Source: Desulfuromonadales bacterium (lineage in GTDB: Bacteria > Desulfobacterota > Desulfuromonadia > Desulfuromonadales > BM103). From it: DNA of 15,194 bases. Of the stretch, positions 1 through 6,259 are shown in pieces. Below the pieces are notes generated by a model. The model saw only the letters and a list, made by a program, of their open reading frames with translations. It did no database searches and was not told the origin of the DNA. Both the position numbers and the translations under genes were made by a program. The DNA lies in the NCBI GenBank assembly GCA_030630015.1, contig DAOVNV010000025.1, positions 1 to 15,194 on the forward strand, in the 5' to 3' direction. Within the stretch, counting starts at the first letter, position 1. Every line of letters starts with the position of its first letter.

Positions 1-23
1 AAAAAAAAGCGCCGGTGTCTTGT

Positions 24-53
24 TTGAAACTTCTTTCTGATGCAAGATATACA
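24..53 (+). promoter_or_regulatory. Candidate sigma-70 promoter for the moa block
   Basis: TTGAAA at 24-29 and TATACA at 48-53 are separated by 18 bases, giving 5/6 and 4/6 matches to the sigma-70 hexamers. Transcription would begin near 60 and leave a leader of about 55 nt before moaA. That leader is too short for a molybdenum-cofactor riboswitch of the E. coli moaA type, and I see no such fold. This is a motif match only; nothing upstream of position 1 is visible. Confidence 0.35.
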
Positions 54-115
54 TCTTCCGGTCATATGCTGTGTAAGCTCTTGTGAGATTTTAAGTTTGT
101 TCCCAGGGTCGGGTT

Positions 116-1093
116 ATGCGTTTATTAGATACTTTTGAACGAAAAATCAATTACTTGCGACTGTCAGTGACAGATCGCTGTAATATGCGTTGCGTCTATT
201 GCATGCCTGAGGAAGGGGTCAAAAAGTTACGTCATGCTGACATTCTGAGCTATGAACAGTTTATGCAGATCGCCGAAGCAGCGGTTGTACTCGGCATTGA
301 AAAGATCAGGGTGACCGGCGGAGAGCCTTTGTTAAGAAGCGGGATCGTTGAGTTCCTGGCAAAACTGGCAAAAATTTCAGGGCTGAAACAACTGGTGCTG
401 ACGACCAATGGCGTGCAACTGGCGAGCATGGCAAAGCAGTTGAAAGAAGCAGGTGTGCAGCGCTTGAACATCAGCCTGGATTCGCTCCGACCGGAGATGT
501 TTGCACAGTTGACCCGGCGTGATTTGCTGCCGGAGGTTATGGCCGGAATTGACGCCGCTGAAAAGGTCGGTCTGCCCTACAAGATCAATATGGTGGTCAT
601 GCGCGGGCGCAACGATAATGAAATCTTCGATTTTGCCGCCCTGACGCGGGACCGCAACTGTACGGTCCGCTTCATCGAGTACATGCCGACCCTGAAAGAT
701 GACAACTGGCGTTCCCTCATGGTCCCCGGCGAGGAAATCCTGCAGAGACTGGTTGACCAACTGCCCCTCCGTCCACTTGATCGCGGAGCCATGGCCGGCC
801 CGGCCCGGGAGTTTGCCATTCACGGAGCCCAGGGGCGGATCGGGGTGATTGCTCCTCTTTCCGGGCACTTTTGCCAGGATTGCAACCGAATTCGCATTAC
901 CGCTTCGGGTAAAGTTCGCACCTGCCTTTTTTCTGACCGCGAAGATGACCTGAAACCGTTGTTGGATGTGGGCGACCCCGAGGCAATCATTAGCGAATTG
1001 CGGCGTCTGGTCAGCTGTAAGCCGGCTGGCCATGCTCTGAACTCTTGCGTGGCCGAACATGCGGCTTTTACCATGGCGCGGATTGGCGGTTGA
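116..1093 (+). CDS. moaA: GTP 3',8-cyclase MoaA (radical SAM, molybdenum cofactor step 1)
   Basis: MoaA converts GTP to (8S)-3',8-cyclo-7,8-dihydroguanosine 5'-triphosphate, the first step of molybdopterin synthesis; MoaC then makes cyclic pyranopterin monophosphate. The product is 325 aa, normal for the family. The N-terminus carries the radical-SAM CX3CX2C cluster (C22, C26, C29, in the context TDRCNMRCVYCMP), which binds the SAM-cleaving 4Fe-4S cluster. A second, C-terminal CX2CX13C set (C253, C256, C270) matches the cluster that binds GTP. The protein ends in the Gly-Gly tail (324-325) that is functionally important in MoaA. The ATG is preceded by a weak AGGG-type ribosome site, and the protein begins as family members do. 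It opens a same-strand series with moaE-like, moeA and mobB; moaC, moaD and moaB are not in the window. Confidence 0.96.
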   Translation: MRLLDTFERKINYLRLSVTDRCNMRCVYCMPEEGVKKLRHADILSYEQFMQIAEAAVVLGIEKIRVTGGEPLLRSGIVEFLAKLAKISGLKQLVLTTNGVQLASMAKQLKEAGVQRLNISLDSLRPEMFAQLTRRDLLPEVMAGIDAAEKVGLPYKINMVVMRGRNDNEIFDFAALTRDRNCTVRFIEYMPTLKDDNWRSLMVPGEEILQRLVDQLPLRPLDRGAMAGPAREFAIHGAQGRIGVIAPLSGHFCQDCNRIRITASGKVRTCLFSDREDDLKPLLDVGDPEAIISELRRLVSCKPAGHALNSCVAEHAAFTMARIGG

Positions 1094-1128
1094 CCTTTTA
1101 CCCAAGAGGGTGTCTTAGGAAATTAAAG

Positions 1129-1491
1129 ATGGACATTTCCAAAACAATCGCAGCAATGAAACAGGACCCGGCTTTTGCCGACAATGTTGGTATGGTGCTG
1201 GTCCATAACGGGACGGTCCGGAGTTGGTCGCGCGGCGATCATGCCAGCGTTGTCCGGATTGAGGTGGCTGCCGATCTTTCCTGCATTGAGCAGATCCGCT
1301 GCGATATCGAGCAGATGGAGGGAATTTTCCGGGTTGAGGTGGAAGCTCATTCGGGGATGATGCAGCCCGGAGATGACCTGTTGTTCATTGTTGTAGCGGG
1401 GGATCTCCGAGAAAATGTCAAACCAGCCCTGGCGCTGATGTTGGACCGAGTTAAGTCAGAGGCAATCAGTAAAAAGGAAATATTTGGGTAA
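1129..1491 (+). CDS. moaE: MoaE-like molybdopterin synthase large subunit (short, divergent)
   Basis: MoaE, with thiocarboxylated MoaD, inserts dithiolene sulfur into cyclic pyranopterin monophosphate to give molybdopterin. I read a 120-aa product from the ATG at 1129, with AGGA about 9 nt upstream; the frame is open further upstream but lacks a better start. Resemblance to MoaE: a VGMVLVHNGTVR segment (R31) like the family's strand plus GxVR; a central EVEAHSGMMQPGDDLLFIVV region like HRxGxLxPGDxxVxV; GDLREN; and a C-terminal KKE (115-117) where MoaE has its catalytic lysine region. It is shorter than the roughly 140-150 aa usual for MoaE and lacks the tail after KKE. The stop codon TAA (1489-1491) lies in the first bases of an inserted mobile element, so the last residue (Gly120) is encoded partly by it. 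The operon position supports a Moco role; the exact family assignment is less certain. Confidence 0.62.
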   Translation: MDISKTIAAMKQDPAFADNVGMVLVHNGTVRSWSRGDHASVVRIEVAADLSCIEQIRCDIEQMEGIFRVEVEAHSGMMQPGDDLLFIVVAGDLRENVKPALALMLDRVKSEAISKKEIFG

Positions 1492-1620
1492 CTATTCCGC
1501 TGTCTGACAAACCGCACAGCATGTGGTCTATAGCTGTTGCTTGCGGGAAGTTAAGTGACAACATTGGACGCAGGCAATGGCTGTAGACCACATGCCATCA
1601 CTGAAATGCTGAATAGTTAC
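1488..1620 (+). mobile_element. MITE-like 133-bp inverted-repeat element, copy 1
   Basis: This is the first of four copies. The ends are GTAACTATTCCG (1488-1499) and CTGAATAGTTAC (1609-1620), an 11/12 inverted repeat. Inside, 27-nt arms at 1519-1545 and 1569-1595 pair around a 23-nt loop (1546-1568). In this copy every arm position is Watson-Crick or G-T, so the stem is unbroken as RNA. Flanking octamers ATATTTGG (1480-1487) and ATATTTTG (1621-1628) match 7/8 and read as an 8-bp target-site duplication. It carries no coding capacity, so it must have been moved by a transposase encoded elsewhere. GTAA ends with an 8-bp duplication are typical of the IS66 family (inference). It sits between the moaE-like gene and moeA and overlaps the moaE-like stop codon. 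Confidence 0.9.
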
Positions 1621-1653
1621 ATATTTTGAAACAAACCATTGCCGGAGTCCAGC

Positions 1654-2883
1654 ATGGCAATATCTTTTGAGAAGGCTCGGGGCCTGATCCTGGACCATGT
1701 TCATCCTCTGGAGGGAGAACCGGTCGATCTGCTGGAGTTGGTCGGTCGGGTTCTCACCGAAGACGTTCGGGCTCCTTGGGATATGCCGCGCTGGGATAAT
1801 TCTGAGATGGACGGTTTTGCCGTTCGGGCTGCGGATTGCGGCCCGGCTGCCCGGCTGTCGGTGGAGGGGTTTCTCCCCGCCGGGGTGTCGGCCGAAAGCA
1901 TCTCCGTTGGATCCGGCACAGCCGTGCGGATCATGACCGGTGCGCCGATTCCGGTCGGCTGCGATGCTGTCGTGCCGATTGAAGAGACCATGGCGGACGA
2001 GGGCGCCGTTATTCTCCGGGGAAAGGTGACTGCGGGGGACTATATCCGGCGGCGCGGCGGGGATATTGCTGCCGGCGAAGTGATGGTTCCGGCTGGGACA
2101 CTGCTGCGTCCGGCCGAGGTCAACCTGCTGGCTTCTTTTGCCTGGCTGCAGGCGCTGGCCCATCGTCGCCCCGAGGTGGCTATCCTGTCGACCGGCGATG
2201 AGTTGGTGAGCCCGGGAGAAACGGTCGGGCCCGGCCAAATCATCGACAGCAACGCTTATTCCCTGGCCGCAGCAGTCCGCGAAATCGGTGCCATTCCGCG
2301 ATTGCTTGGCATCGCTCGGGACAACCGGGACAGCCTCGGGGAGAAGATTGGGCAGGGGCTTCAGACAGATGTCCTGGTGACCTCAGCAGGCGCTTCCAAG
2401 GGGGATCTCGACCTGGTCGGCGAAGCTCTGGCGGCCGCCGGGGTCGAGCAGCTGTTCTGGAAGGTCGGCATGAAACCGGGTGGTCCGACGGCGTTCGGGC
2501 TGAAAGAGGGCAAACCGGTGTTCTCCCTGCCGGGGAACCCTGTTTCGAGCATGATCGGGTTCGAACAATTGGTCCGGCCAGCTCTGCTGAAGATGATGGG
2601 CAGGGCAGAAGTCATCAGGCCGTATATCAAGGTGACTCTGAAGGAAGCTTTACGCAACGAGACCGATAAGGTCCGGTTCCTGCGCGTCTGGGTTGAGGAG
2701 ACTGTGCGCGGGCTCGAGGCGGTCAGTGCCGGCGACCAGAATACCGGGATTCTGAGCACCATGATCCGGGCCAACGGCATCGCCATCCTGCCTGCCGACC
2801 GGACTCTGTTTGCTGTCGGTGAACAAGTGAATGTTCAACTGTTGCATCCGGATCATGTCCCGGGAAGCCGGCAGGAGGTCTGA
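1654..2883 (+). CDS. moeA: Molybdopterin molybdotransferase MoeA
   Basis: MoeA inserts molybdate into adenylylated molybdopterin, the last step of making molybdenum cofactor. The product is 409 aa from ATG 1654, the usual MoeA length (about 400). This start has GGAG at 1644-1647; a TTG five codons upstream (1639) lies before that ribosome site and is less likely. Visible family signatures: DNSEMDGFAVR (48-58), IMTGAPIPVGCDAVVPIEE, TGDELV, TSAGASKGDLD (243-253; the usual form is TSGGVSxGxxD), GGPTAFG and SLPGNPVS, followed by the C-terminal beta-barrel domain. The TSAGASKGD variant keeps the acidic residues. It starts 33 bases after the mobile element at 1488-1620, so its transcript, if continuous with moaA, contains that hairpin just upstream of the ribosome site. 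mobB follows 3 bases after the stop. Confidence 0.95.
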   Translation: MAISFEKARGLILDHVHPLEGEPVDLLELVGRVLTEDVRAPWDMPRWDNSEMDGFAVRAADCGPAARLSVEGFLPAGVSAESISVGSGTAVRIMTGAPIPVGCDAVVPIEETMADEGAVILRGKVTAGDYIRRRGGDIAAGEVMVPAGTLLRPAEVNLLASFAWLQALAHRRPEVAILSTGDELVSPGETVGPGQIIDSNAYSLAAAVREIGAIPRLLGIARDNRDSLGEKIGQGLQTDVLVTSAGASKGDLDLVGEALAAAGVEQLFWKVGMKPGGPTAFGLKEGKPVFSLPGNPVSSMIGFEQLVRPALLKMMGRAEVIRPYIKVTLKEALRNETDKVRFLRVWVEETVRGLEAVSAGDQNTGILSTMIRANGIAILPADRTLFAVGEQVNVQLLHPDHVPGSRQEV

Positions 2884-2886
2884 GCC

Positions 2887-3405
2887 ATGGCGAAAAAGGG
2901 GAAGGTCAGGGCGGTTTCGTTTGTGGCCAAATCCGGGACCGGCAAGACAACTCTGCTGGAAAAGCTGATCAAGGAACTGTGCTCACGCGGATATCGTGTC
3001 GGTGCGTTGAAGATGGTCTCCCGTCAGTTCGAGATTGATCAGCCCGGCAAGGACAGTTATCGGCTGACTTCAGCAGGGGCGGAGGCGACTATGGTCTGTT
3101 CCCCGGGGAAGTTGGCATTTATGCAAACCCATGTCGATCCCCCGGATGTTGATGAATTGCTGTGCCGCTATTTTACAGAAGTCGATCTCGTTCTGGTCGA
3201 GGGCAACAAGCAGGGGCTCCTGCCGAAAATCGAAGTCTTCCGTAAGGATCGGGGTGAATCTCTGCTTTGTCGTGATGGGCGGGATGATCCAACTTATCTC
3301 GCTGTTGCCAGCGACTGTCCGCTCAATCTGGATATCCCGGTTCTGGATATGAATAACGTTTCTGAAATCGCTGATTTTCTGGTCGAAAAAGTCCTGAAAA
3401 AATAG
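2887..3405 (+). CDS. mobB: MobB, molybdopterin-guanine dinucleotide biosynthesis GTP-binding protein
   Basis: MobB is a P-loop GTP-binding accessory protein that helps MobA convert Moco to the bis-MGD form used by DMSO-reductase-family enzymes. The 172-aa product has its nucleotide-binding loop at 14-21 (AKSGTGKT), followed by TLLEKLIKEL. The first residue of the GxxxxGKT motif is Ala rather than Gly, but the GKT core is intact. A later VDLVLVEGNKQG segment fits the family's Walker-B-like strand and following loop. A strong AGGAGGT at 2873-2879, inside the end of moeA, lies 7 bases before the ATG, and moeA's stop is 3 bases upstream, so the two are very likely co-transcribed. MobA is not in the window. 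The gene converges on the DAHP synthase with only 9 bases between the two stop codons, and I find no terminator there. Confidence 0.92.
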   Translation: MAKKGKVRAVSFVAKSGTGKTTLLEKLIKELCSRGYRVGALKMVSRQFEIDQPGKDSYRLTSAGAEATMVCSPGKLAFMQTHVDPPDVDELLCRYFTEVDLVLVEGNKQGLLPKIEVFRKDRGESLLCRDGRDDPTYLAVASDCPLNLDIPVLDMNNVSEIADFLVEKVLKK

Positions 3406-3414
3406 CCTTCGAGG

Positions 3415-4488
3415 TTATGCCCCGACCAGTTTCCTCCCCCCGCACTCCTTCAGTCTGGCGTGAGCGAATCGCAGCAAGCGCTCGGTAGTCTCCCAGTTGA
3501 CGCATTTATCAGTAATCGAAACCCCGTAAGCCAGATCCTCCGGTGATTCCGTCATCTTCTGATTGCCTTCATTGAGAAAACTTTCGATCATCAGGGCGCC
3601 GATCGGGCAGTCTCCGGCAGCGACCTGCTCCATGACATCGATCAGGACTTCTTCCTGGCGCGTATGGTCTTTGAATGAGTTGGCGTGGCTGCAGTCAACC
3701 ATGATTGATGTTTTGATGCTGGTTTTTTCGAGCAGAGAGCGGGTTCGGTCAATGTCGGCCGCGTGAAAATTGGGTTGATCATTACCACCGCGCAGGACGA
3801 TGTGGGTATCCGGGTTGCCCGTGGTATGCACGATCGAGATGCGCCCCTCGCGGTTCAGGCCAAGGAAGCTGTGTGGATGGCAAGCGGCCCCCATGGCATC
3901 AATGGCGATCTGAAGATTGCCGTCCGTGCCGTTTTTGAACCCGACCGGAAAAGAAAGCCCGCTCGACATCTCCCGGTGGGTCTGAGATTCCGTGGTGCGG
4001 GCTCCGATCGCCCCCCAACTGATCATGTCGGCAAAATACTGAACCGTGAACGGGTCGAGCATTTCGGTTGCAACCGGCAGCCCCATCTCGGTAATACTGA
4101 GCATCAGACCCCGGGCAACACCCAAGCCCTTGGAAATCTGGTGGGTGCCGTTCAGGTCCGGATCGTTGATCAGACCCTTCCAGCCGACGGTTGTGCGGGG
4201 TTTTTCAAAATAAACACGCATCACCAGCAGCAGCTGGTCTGCCAGTTCCCGATGCAGTACGGCCAACCGTTCGGCATATTCAGTTGCGGCTTTCGGATCG
4301 TGAATCGAACAGGGGCCGACCACGACCATCATGCGCGGATCATGCGCCCAGAGGATATCCTTGATCTGTTGGCGGGATCTCGTGACGAATTCAGCCGCGG
4401 CATCGGAAAAGGGGAAAACCTGCTTGAGATCGGCGGGTGCAATCAGCGGTGTTAATCCGCTGACATTCAGATTGTTGGTGCGAACCAT
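3415..4488 (-). CDS. Class I 3-deoxy-7-phosphoheptulonate (DAHP) synthase
   Basis: This enzyme condenses phosphoenolpyruvate and erythrose 4-phosphate to DAHP, the committed step of the shikimate pathway. I take the ATG whose first base is 4488 (357 aa, protein beginning MVRTNNLN), because GGAGAG lies 5 bases ahead of it; the frame extends 15 codons further but without a comparable site. The length matches E. coli AroF/AroG/AroH (about 350 aa). Signatures in order: VVVGPCSIHDP (metal-ligand Cys), EKPRTTVGWKGLINDPDLNG, GARTTESQTHREMSSGLSFPVGFKNGTDG (in two adjoining parts), VDCSHANS (metal-ligand His), MIESFLNEGNQ (Glu) and GVSITDKCVNWE (Asp). Which amino acid, if any, inhibits it cannot be read from sequence, so I give no aroF/G/H symbol. 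It is the only minus-strand gene here and stands alone, diverging from yggT. Confidence 0.95.
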   Translation of the reverse strand: MVRTNNLNVSGLTPLIAPADLKQVFPFSDAAAEFVTRSRQQIKDILWAHDPRMMVVVGPCSIHDPKAATEYAERLAVLHRELADQLLLVMRVYFEKPRTTVGWKGLINDPDLNGTHQISKGLGVARGLMLSITEMGLPVATEMLDPFTVQYFADMISWGAIGARTTESQTHREMSSGLSFPVGFKNGTDGNLQIAIDAMGAACHPHSFLGLNREGRISIVHTTGNPDTHIVLRGGNDQPNFHAADIDRTRSLLEKTSIKTSIMVDCSHANSFKDHTRQEEVLIDVMEQVAAGDCPIGALMIESFLNEGNQKMTESPEDLAYGVSITDKCVNWETTERLLRFAHARLKECGGRKLVGA

Positions 4489-4522
4489 GAGTACTCTCCG
4501 TTCAGAAGTTGTCAGGGCCGGT

Positions 4523-4552
4523 ATTATGAACAAAATTTTCCAGAAAAATCAA
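4523..4552 (-). promoter_or_regulatory. Candidate sigma-70 promoter for the DAHP synthase
   Basis: Read on the minus strand, TTGATT (4552-4547) and CATAAT (4528-4523) are 18 bases apart, 4/6 and 5/6 matches to consensus. The start point would be near 4516, about 28 bases before the ATG, leaving a short leader with the GGAGAG ribosome site. I see no leader peptide or attenuator in it. Confidence 0.4.
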
Positions 4553-4584
4553 TATTTATACTCTGTGGTCATTGATGAAATGGT

Positions 4585-4614
4585 TTGACTCTTTTTTGAC
4601 GGCTACGCTATATA
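4585..4614 (+). promoter_or_regulatory. Candidate sigma-70 promoter for yggT-divIVA-yggU
   Basis: TTGACT at 4585-4590 and TATATA at 4609-4614 are 18 bases apart, each a 5/6 match. The start point would be near 4621, giving a leader of about 110 nt before yggT. This promoter is back to back with the one for the DAHP synthase. Confidence 0.5.
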
Positions 4615-4674
4615 TTGAACCTGCGATATTTACCAATGCTGTATCCGGCCCCCTTTTGCCCTTTCCGCTAGACT

Positions 4675-4705
4675 GGGACGCGTGTCCTGTCGTATCTTCG
4701 GATAC
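4675..4705 (+). promoter_or_regulatory. Two small leader hairpins upstream of yggT
   Basis: GGGAC (4675-4679) pairs with GTCCT (4684-4688) across a GCGT loop. Directly after it GTATC (4692-4696) pairs with GATAC (4701-4705) across a TTCG loop, a very stable RNA tetraloop class. Both would lie in the yggT mRNA leader. No T-tract follows either stem, so they are not obvious terminators. A role in mRNA stability or start-site exposure is a guess. Confidence 0.3.
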
Positions 4706-4731
4706 CTTTGCTCCCTTTTCATGAGGTTAAT

Positions 4732-5019
4732 ATGCAGATTTTATGGTCATCGCTCTATCAGCTGGTCAGCCTGGTTTTTCAGGTTTACACCTTTATCGTA
4801 CTTGGCCGGGTGATCGTTTCCTGGGTCAATCCCGATCCTTACAATCCGATCGTCAGGTTTCTTCATAACGCGACCGAGCCGGTTCTTCAGCGAATTAGAC
4901 GTGTTCTTCCCTTGCAGTTCAGCGGGATCGACCTTTCACCGATCGTGCTTCTGATCGGCCTTGCGGTTCTGCAGAACATCATACTGCAGTTGATCGCCCG
5001 CCTTCACAACGGGTTTTGA
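4732..5019 (+). CDS. yggT: YggT-family membrane protein (single domain)
   Basis: This is a small integral membrane protein of the YggT/YlmG family, linked by genome context to cell division and envelope organisation; the molecular activity is not established. The 95-aa product has a hydrophobic segment at about 7-32 (SLYQLVSLVFQVYTFIVLG), then the family's RVIVSWVNPDPYNPIVRFLHNATEPVL core, and a second hydrophobic segment near the C-terminus (LSPIVLLIGLAVLQNIIL). E. coli YggT has two such domains; this is the one-domain form, like YlmG of Gram-positives and plastids. I chose ATG 4732 with GAGGT just upstream over a TTG eight codons earlier. It is followed within a few bases by divIVA, which echoes the ylmG-divIVA neighbourhood of Gram-positives. 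Confidence 0.9.
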   Translation: MQILWSSLYQLVSLVFQVYTFIVLGRVIVSWVNPDPYNPIVRFLHNATEPVLQRIRRVLPLQFSGIDLSPIVLLIGLAVLQNIILQLIARLHNGF

Positions 5020-5024
5020 ATTTT

Positions 5025-5600
5025 ATGCATATCAGTCCGATCGACATTCAGAAGAAAGAGTTCAAGTCCCGGTTCATGGGTTACGAGAAAGGGGGCGTGG
5101 ACCAGTTCCTGGAACTGCTGGCCGATGAGATGGAGCGTCTGCGGCGCCAGATCGACGATCTCAAGGGGGAACTGAACCTCAACAAGACGGCTCTGAGCGA
5201 GATGCGTGAGAGGGAATCAACGCTTAAGGAAACCCTCGTGACCACCCAAAAAGTCACCGATGAACTCAGGGCCAACGCGCGCCGTGAGGTCGATGTTCTG
5301 ATTGCGGAGGCGGAGCTCAAGGCTGAACGGGTCGTTCGCAATGCGGAAGAGCGACGCATGCAATTAATCGAGGATATCCAGGAGATCAAACGTCAGAAAA
5401 TCGATTTCGAATCGAGCTTGCGCAGTCTGTTGGAAAAGCATGTCCGGATGCTGGATCTGAATTTAATCGCCATCGAGGAGAACGGCAGTGAAGCCCGTCT
5501 TCTTGAAGAGCCGCTGCCTTTTGATCCCCCGGATGTGCCCGATGAGATCCCATCCCTTGCTTCCGGTTCCGAGATTATCGACGAGGACCCCCAGGCATGA
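5025..5600 (+). CDS. divIVA: DivIVA-domain coiled-coil protein
   Basis: DivIVA proteins bind negatively curved membrane at poles and septa through an N-terminal domain and recruit division or polarity partners through a coiled coil. The 191-aa product begins with the typical ISPIDIQKKEFKSRFMGYEK signature and the VDQFLELLADEMERL helix (to about residue 40). A long charged heptad-rich coiled coil runs to about 150, and the C-terminal tail is acidic and Pro-rich. The ATG at 5025 lies 5 bases after the yggT stop; a TTG at 5016 overlapping yggT is an alternative start that adds three residues. The ribosome site is poor, which suggests translational coupling to yggT. yggU overlaps its last codons. 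DivIVA is classic for Gram-positives, but DivIVA-domain proteins are also known in deltaproteobacteria. Confidence 0.9.
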   Translation: MHISPIDIQKKEFKSRFMGYEKGGVDQFLELLADEMERLRRQIDDLKGELNLNKTALSEMRERESTLKETLVTTQKVTDELRANARREVDVLIAEAELKAERVVRNAEERRMQLIEDIQEIKRQKIDFESSLRSLLEKHVRMLDLNLIAIEENGSEARLLEEPLPFDPPDVPDEIPSLASGSEIIDEDPQA

Positions 5601-5902
5601 ACCTGCCCTGCCTGCGGCAAGTGCCGGAGGGCGTGGAGGTGCGTGTGTTTGTCCAACCCCGTGCCAGTCGTAACAAGCTGGTCGGCCTGCTGGGTGATGA
5701 ACTCAAGGTCGCGCTGACCGCGCCGCCCGTGGATGGCGCTGCAAACAAGGCTTGCTGTGTGTTTTTCGCCAAGCTGTGCGGGTTGCCGAAAAGTTCTGTG
5801 CGCGTTTTGTCCGGCGATTCCTCCCGTCATAAGCGGTTGTTGCTGGCTCAAGCTGAATATCGGGAGGTAGCCAGCCAGTTAAGGGAAAGGGCCGGGGGTT
5901 GA
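5597..5902 (+). CDS. yggU: DUF167 / YggU family protein
   Basis: This 101-aa protein of the YggU (DUF167) family is a small alpha/beta fold with no established biochemical function. Family features visible: VRVFVQPRASRNKLVGLLGDELKV (split by a short variable region), ALTAPPVDGAANKAC, an FFAKLCGLPKSSVRVLSGDSSRHKRL helix-strand segment, and a C-terminal helix. The ATG overlaps the divIVA stop in an ATGA arrangement, so the two are translationally coupled. YggT and YggU are neighbours in many proteobacteria, which supports the assignment. Its own stop codon TGA (5900-5902) lies inside the -35 hexamer of the promoter for the next gene. Confidence 0.93.
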   Translation: MNLPCLRQVPEGVEVRVFVQPRASRNKLVGLLGDELKVALTAPPVDGAANKACCVFFAKLCGLPKSSVRVLSGDSSRHKRLLLAQAEYREVASQLRERAGG

Positions 5903-5927
5903 CATCGGCTGGAAAAGCGATTAGATT
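5899..5927 (+). promoter_or_regulatory. Sigma-70 promoter for the FmdB-type gene, overlapping the yggU stop
   Basis: A perfect TTGACA (5899-5904) and TAGATT (5922-5927) are separated by exactly 17 bases. Transcription would start near 5934, about 27 bases before the FmdB-type ATG. The -35 hexamer contains the yggU stop codon, so its sequence is constrained twice. Confidence 0.6.
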
Positions 5928-5960
5928 ACCGACGAAATTTCCAGAAAGAGGTGCAGAACC

Positions 5961-6209
5961 ATGCCGATGTACGAATATAGATGCAGCGACTGCGGGATCG
6001 TGTTTGAAGCCCGCCAGAAATTTGCCGATGCGCCCCTGACCGAGTGTCAGGAGTGTGGCGGACGCGTTCAAAAGATGATCTCTCAAACGGCTTTCACTCT
6101 AAAAGGTGGAGGCTGGTATGATCAGGGATATAGTGGGCAGGGTGCTTCCTGTGATGTGGCAAGCAAAAGCGATGCTTGTGCCGGTTGTCCCAAGGCGGCT
6201 AATGAATAA
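5961..6209 (+). CDS. FmdB-family zinc-ribbon protein
   Basis: This 82-aa protein has the N-terminal FmdB putative regulatory domain: MPMYEYRCSDCGIVFE then TECQECGGRVQKMIS. Four cysteines (C8, C11, C30, C33) form a CX2C...CX2C zinc ribbon. The family is named after a gene of the fmd (formylmethanofuran dehydrogenase) operon of a methylotroph; direct evidence for its function is scant and most members are uncharacterised. The C-terminus is Gly/Ser-rich (GGGWYDQGYSGQG) and ends with three more cysteines (CDVASKSDACAGC), which may give a second metal or redox site. AGAGGTG stands about 7 bases before the ATG. It has its own promoter and a strong terminator, so it appears to be a one-gene unit. 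Confidence 0.88.
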   Translation: MPMYEYRCSDCGIVFEARQKFADAPLTECQECGGRVQKMISQTAFTLKGGGWYDQGYSGQGASCDVASKSDACAGCPKAANE

Positions 6210-6259
6210 GGCGAGTTGATGTGCTTGGTTCAAGAGGGTTTGAATAATATTTAAGGCCA

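Noticed and set aside
1..115. Molybdenum-cofactor riboswitch ahead of moaA.
   Set aside because: The probable leader is only about 55 nt and shows no matching fold or conserved segments.
1488..1620. CRISPR-like array from the repeated ~133-bp units.
   Set aside because: The units are kilobases apart, palindromic over their whole length and flanked by target duplications, so there is no repeat-spacer pattern and no cas gene.
1528..2238. Long minus-strand open frame across moeA.
   Set aside because: It is a shadow of moeA; its translation has no family-like motifs and it begins without a ribosome site.
3763..4455. 230-codon plus-strand open frame opposite the DAHP synthase.
   Set aside because: The minus strand encodes a complete, motif-rich enzyme; the plus frame is an antisense shadow of it.
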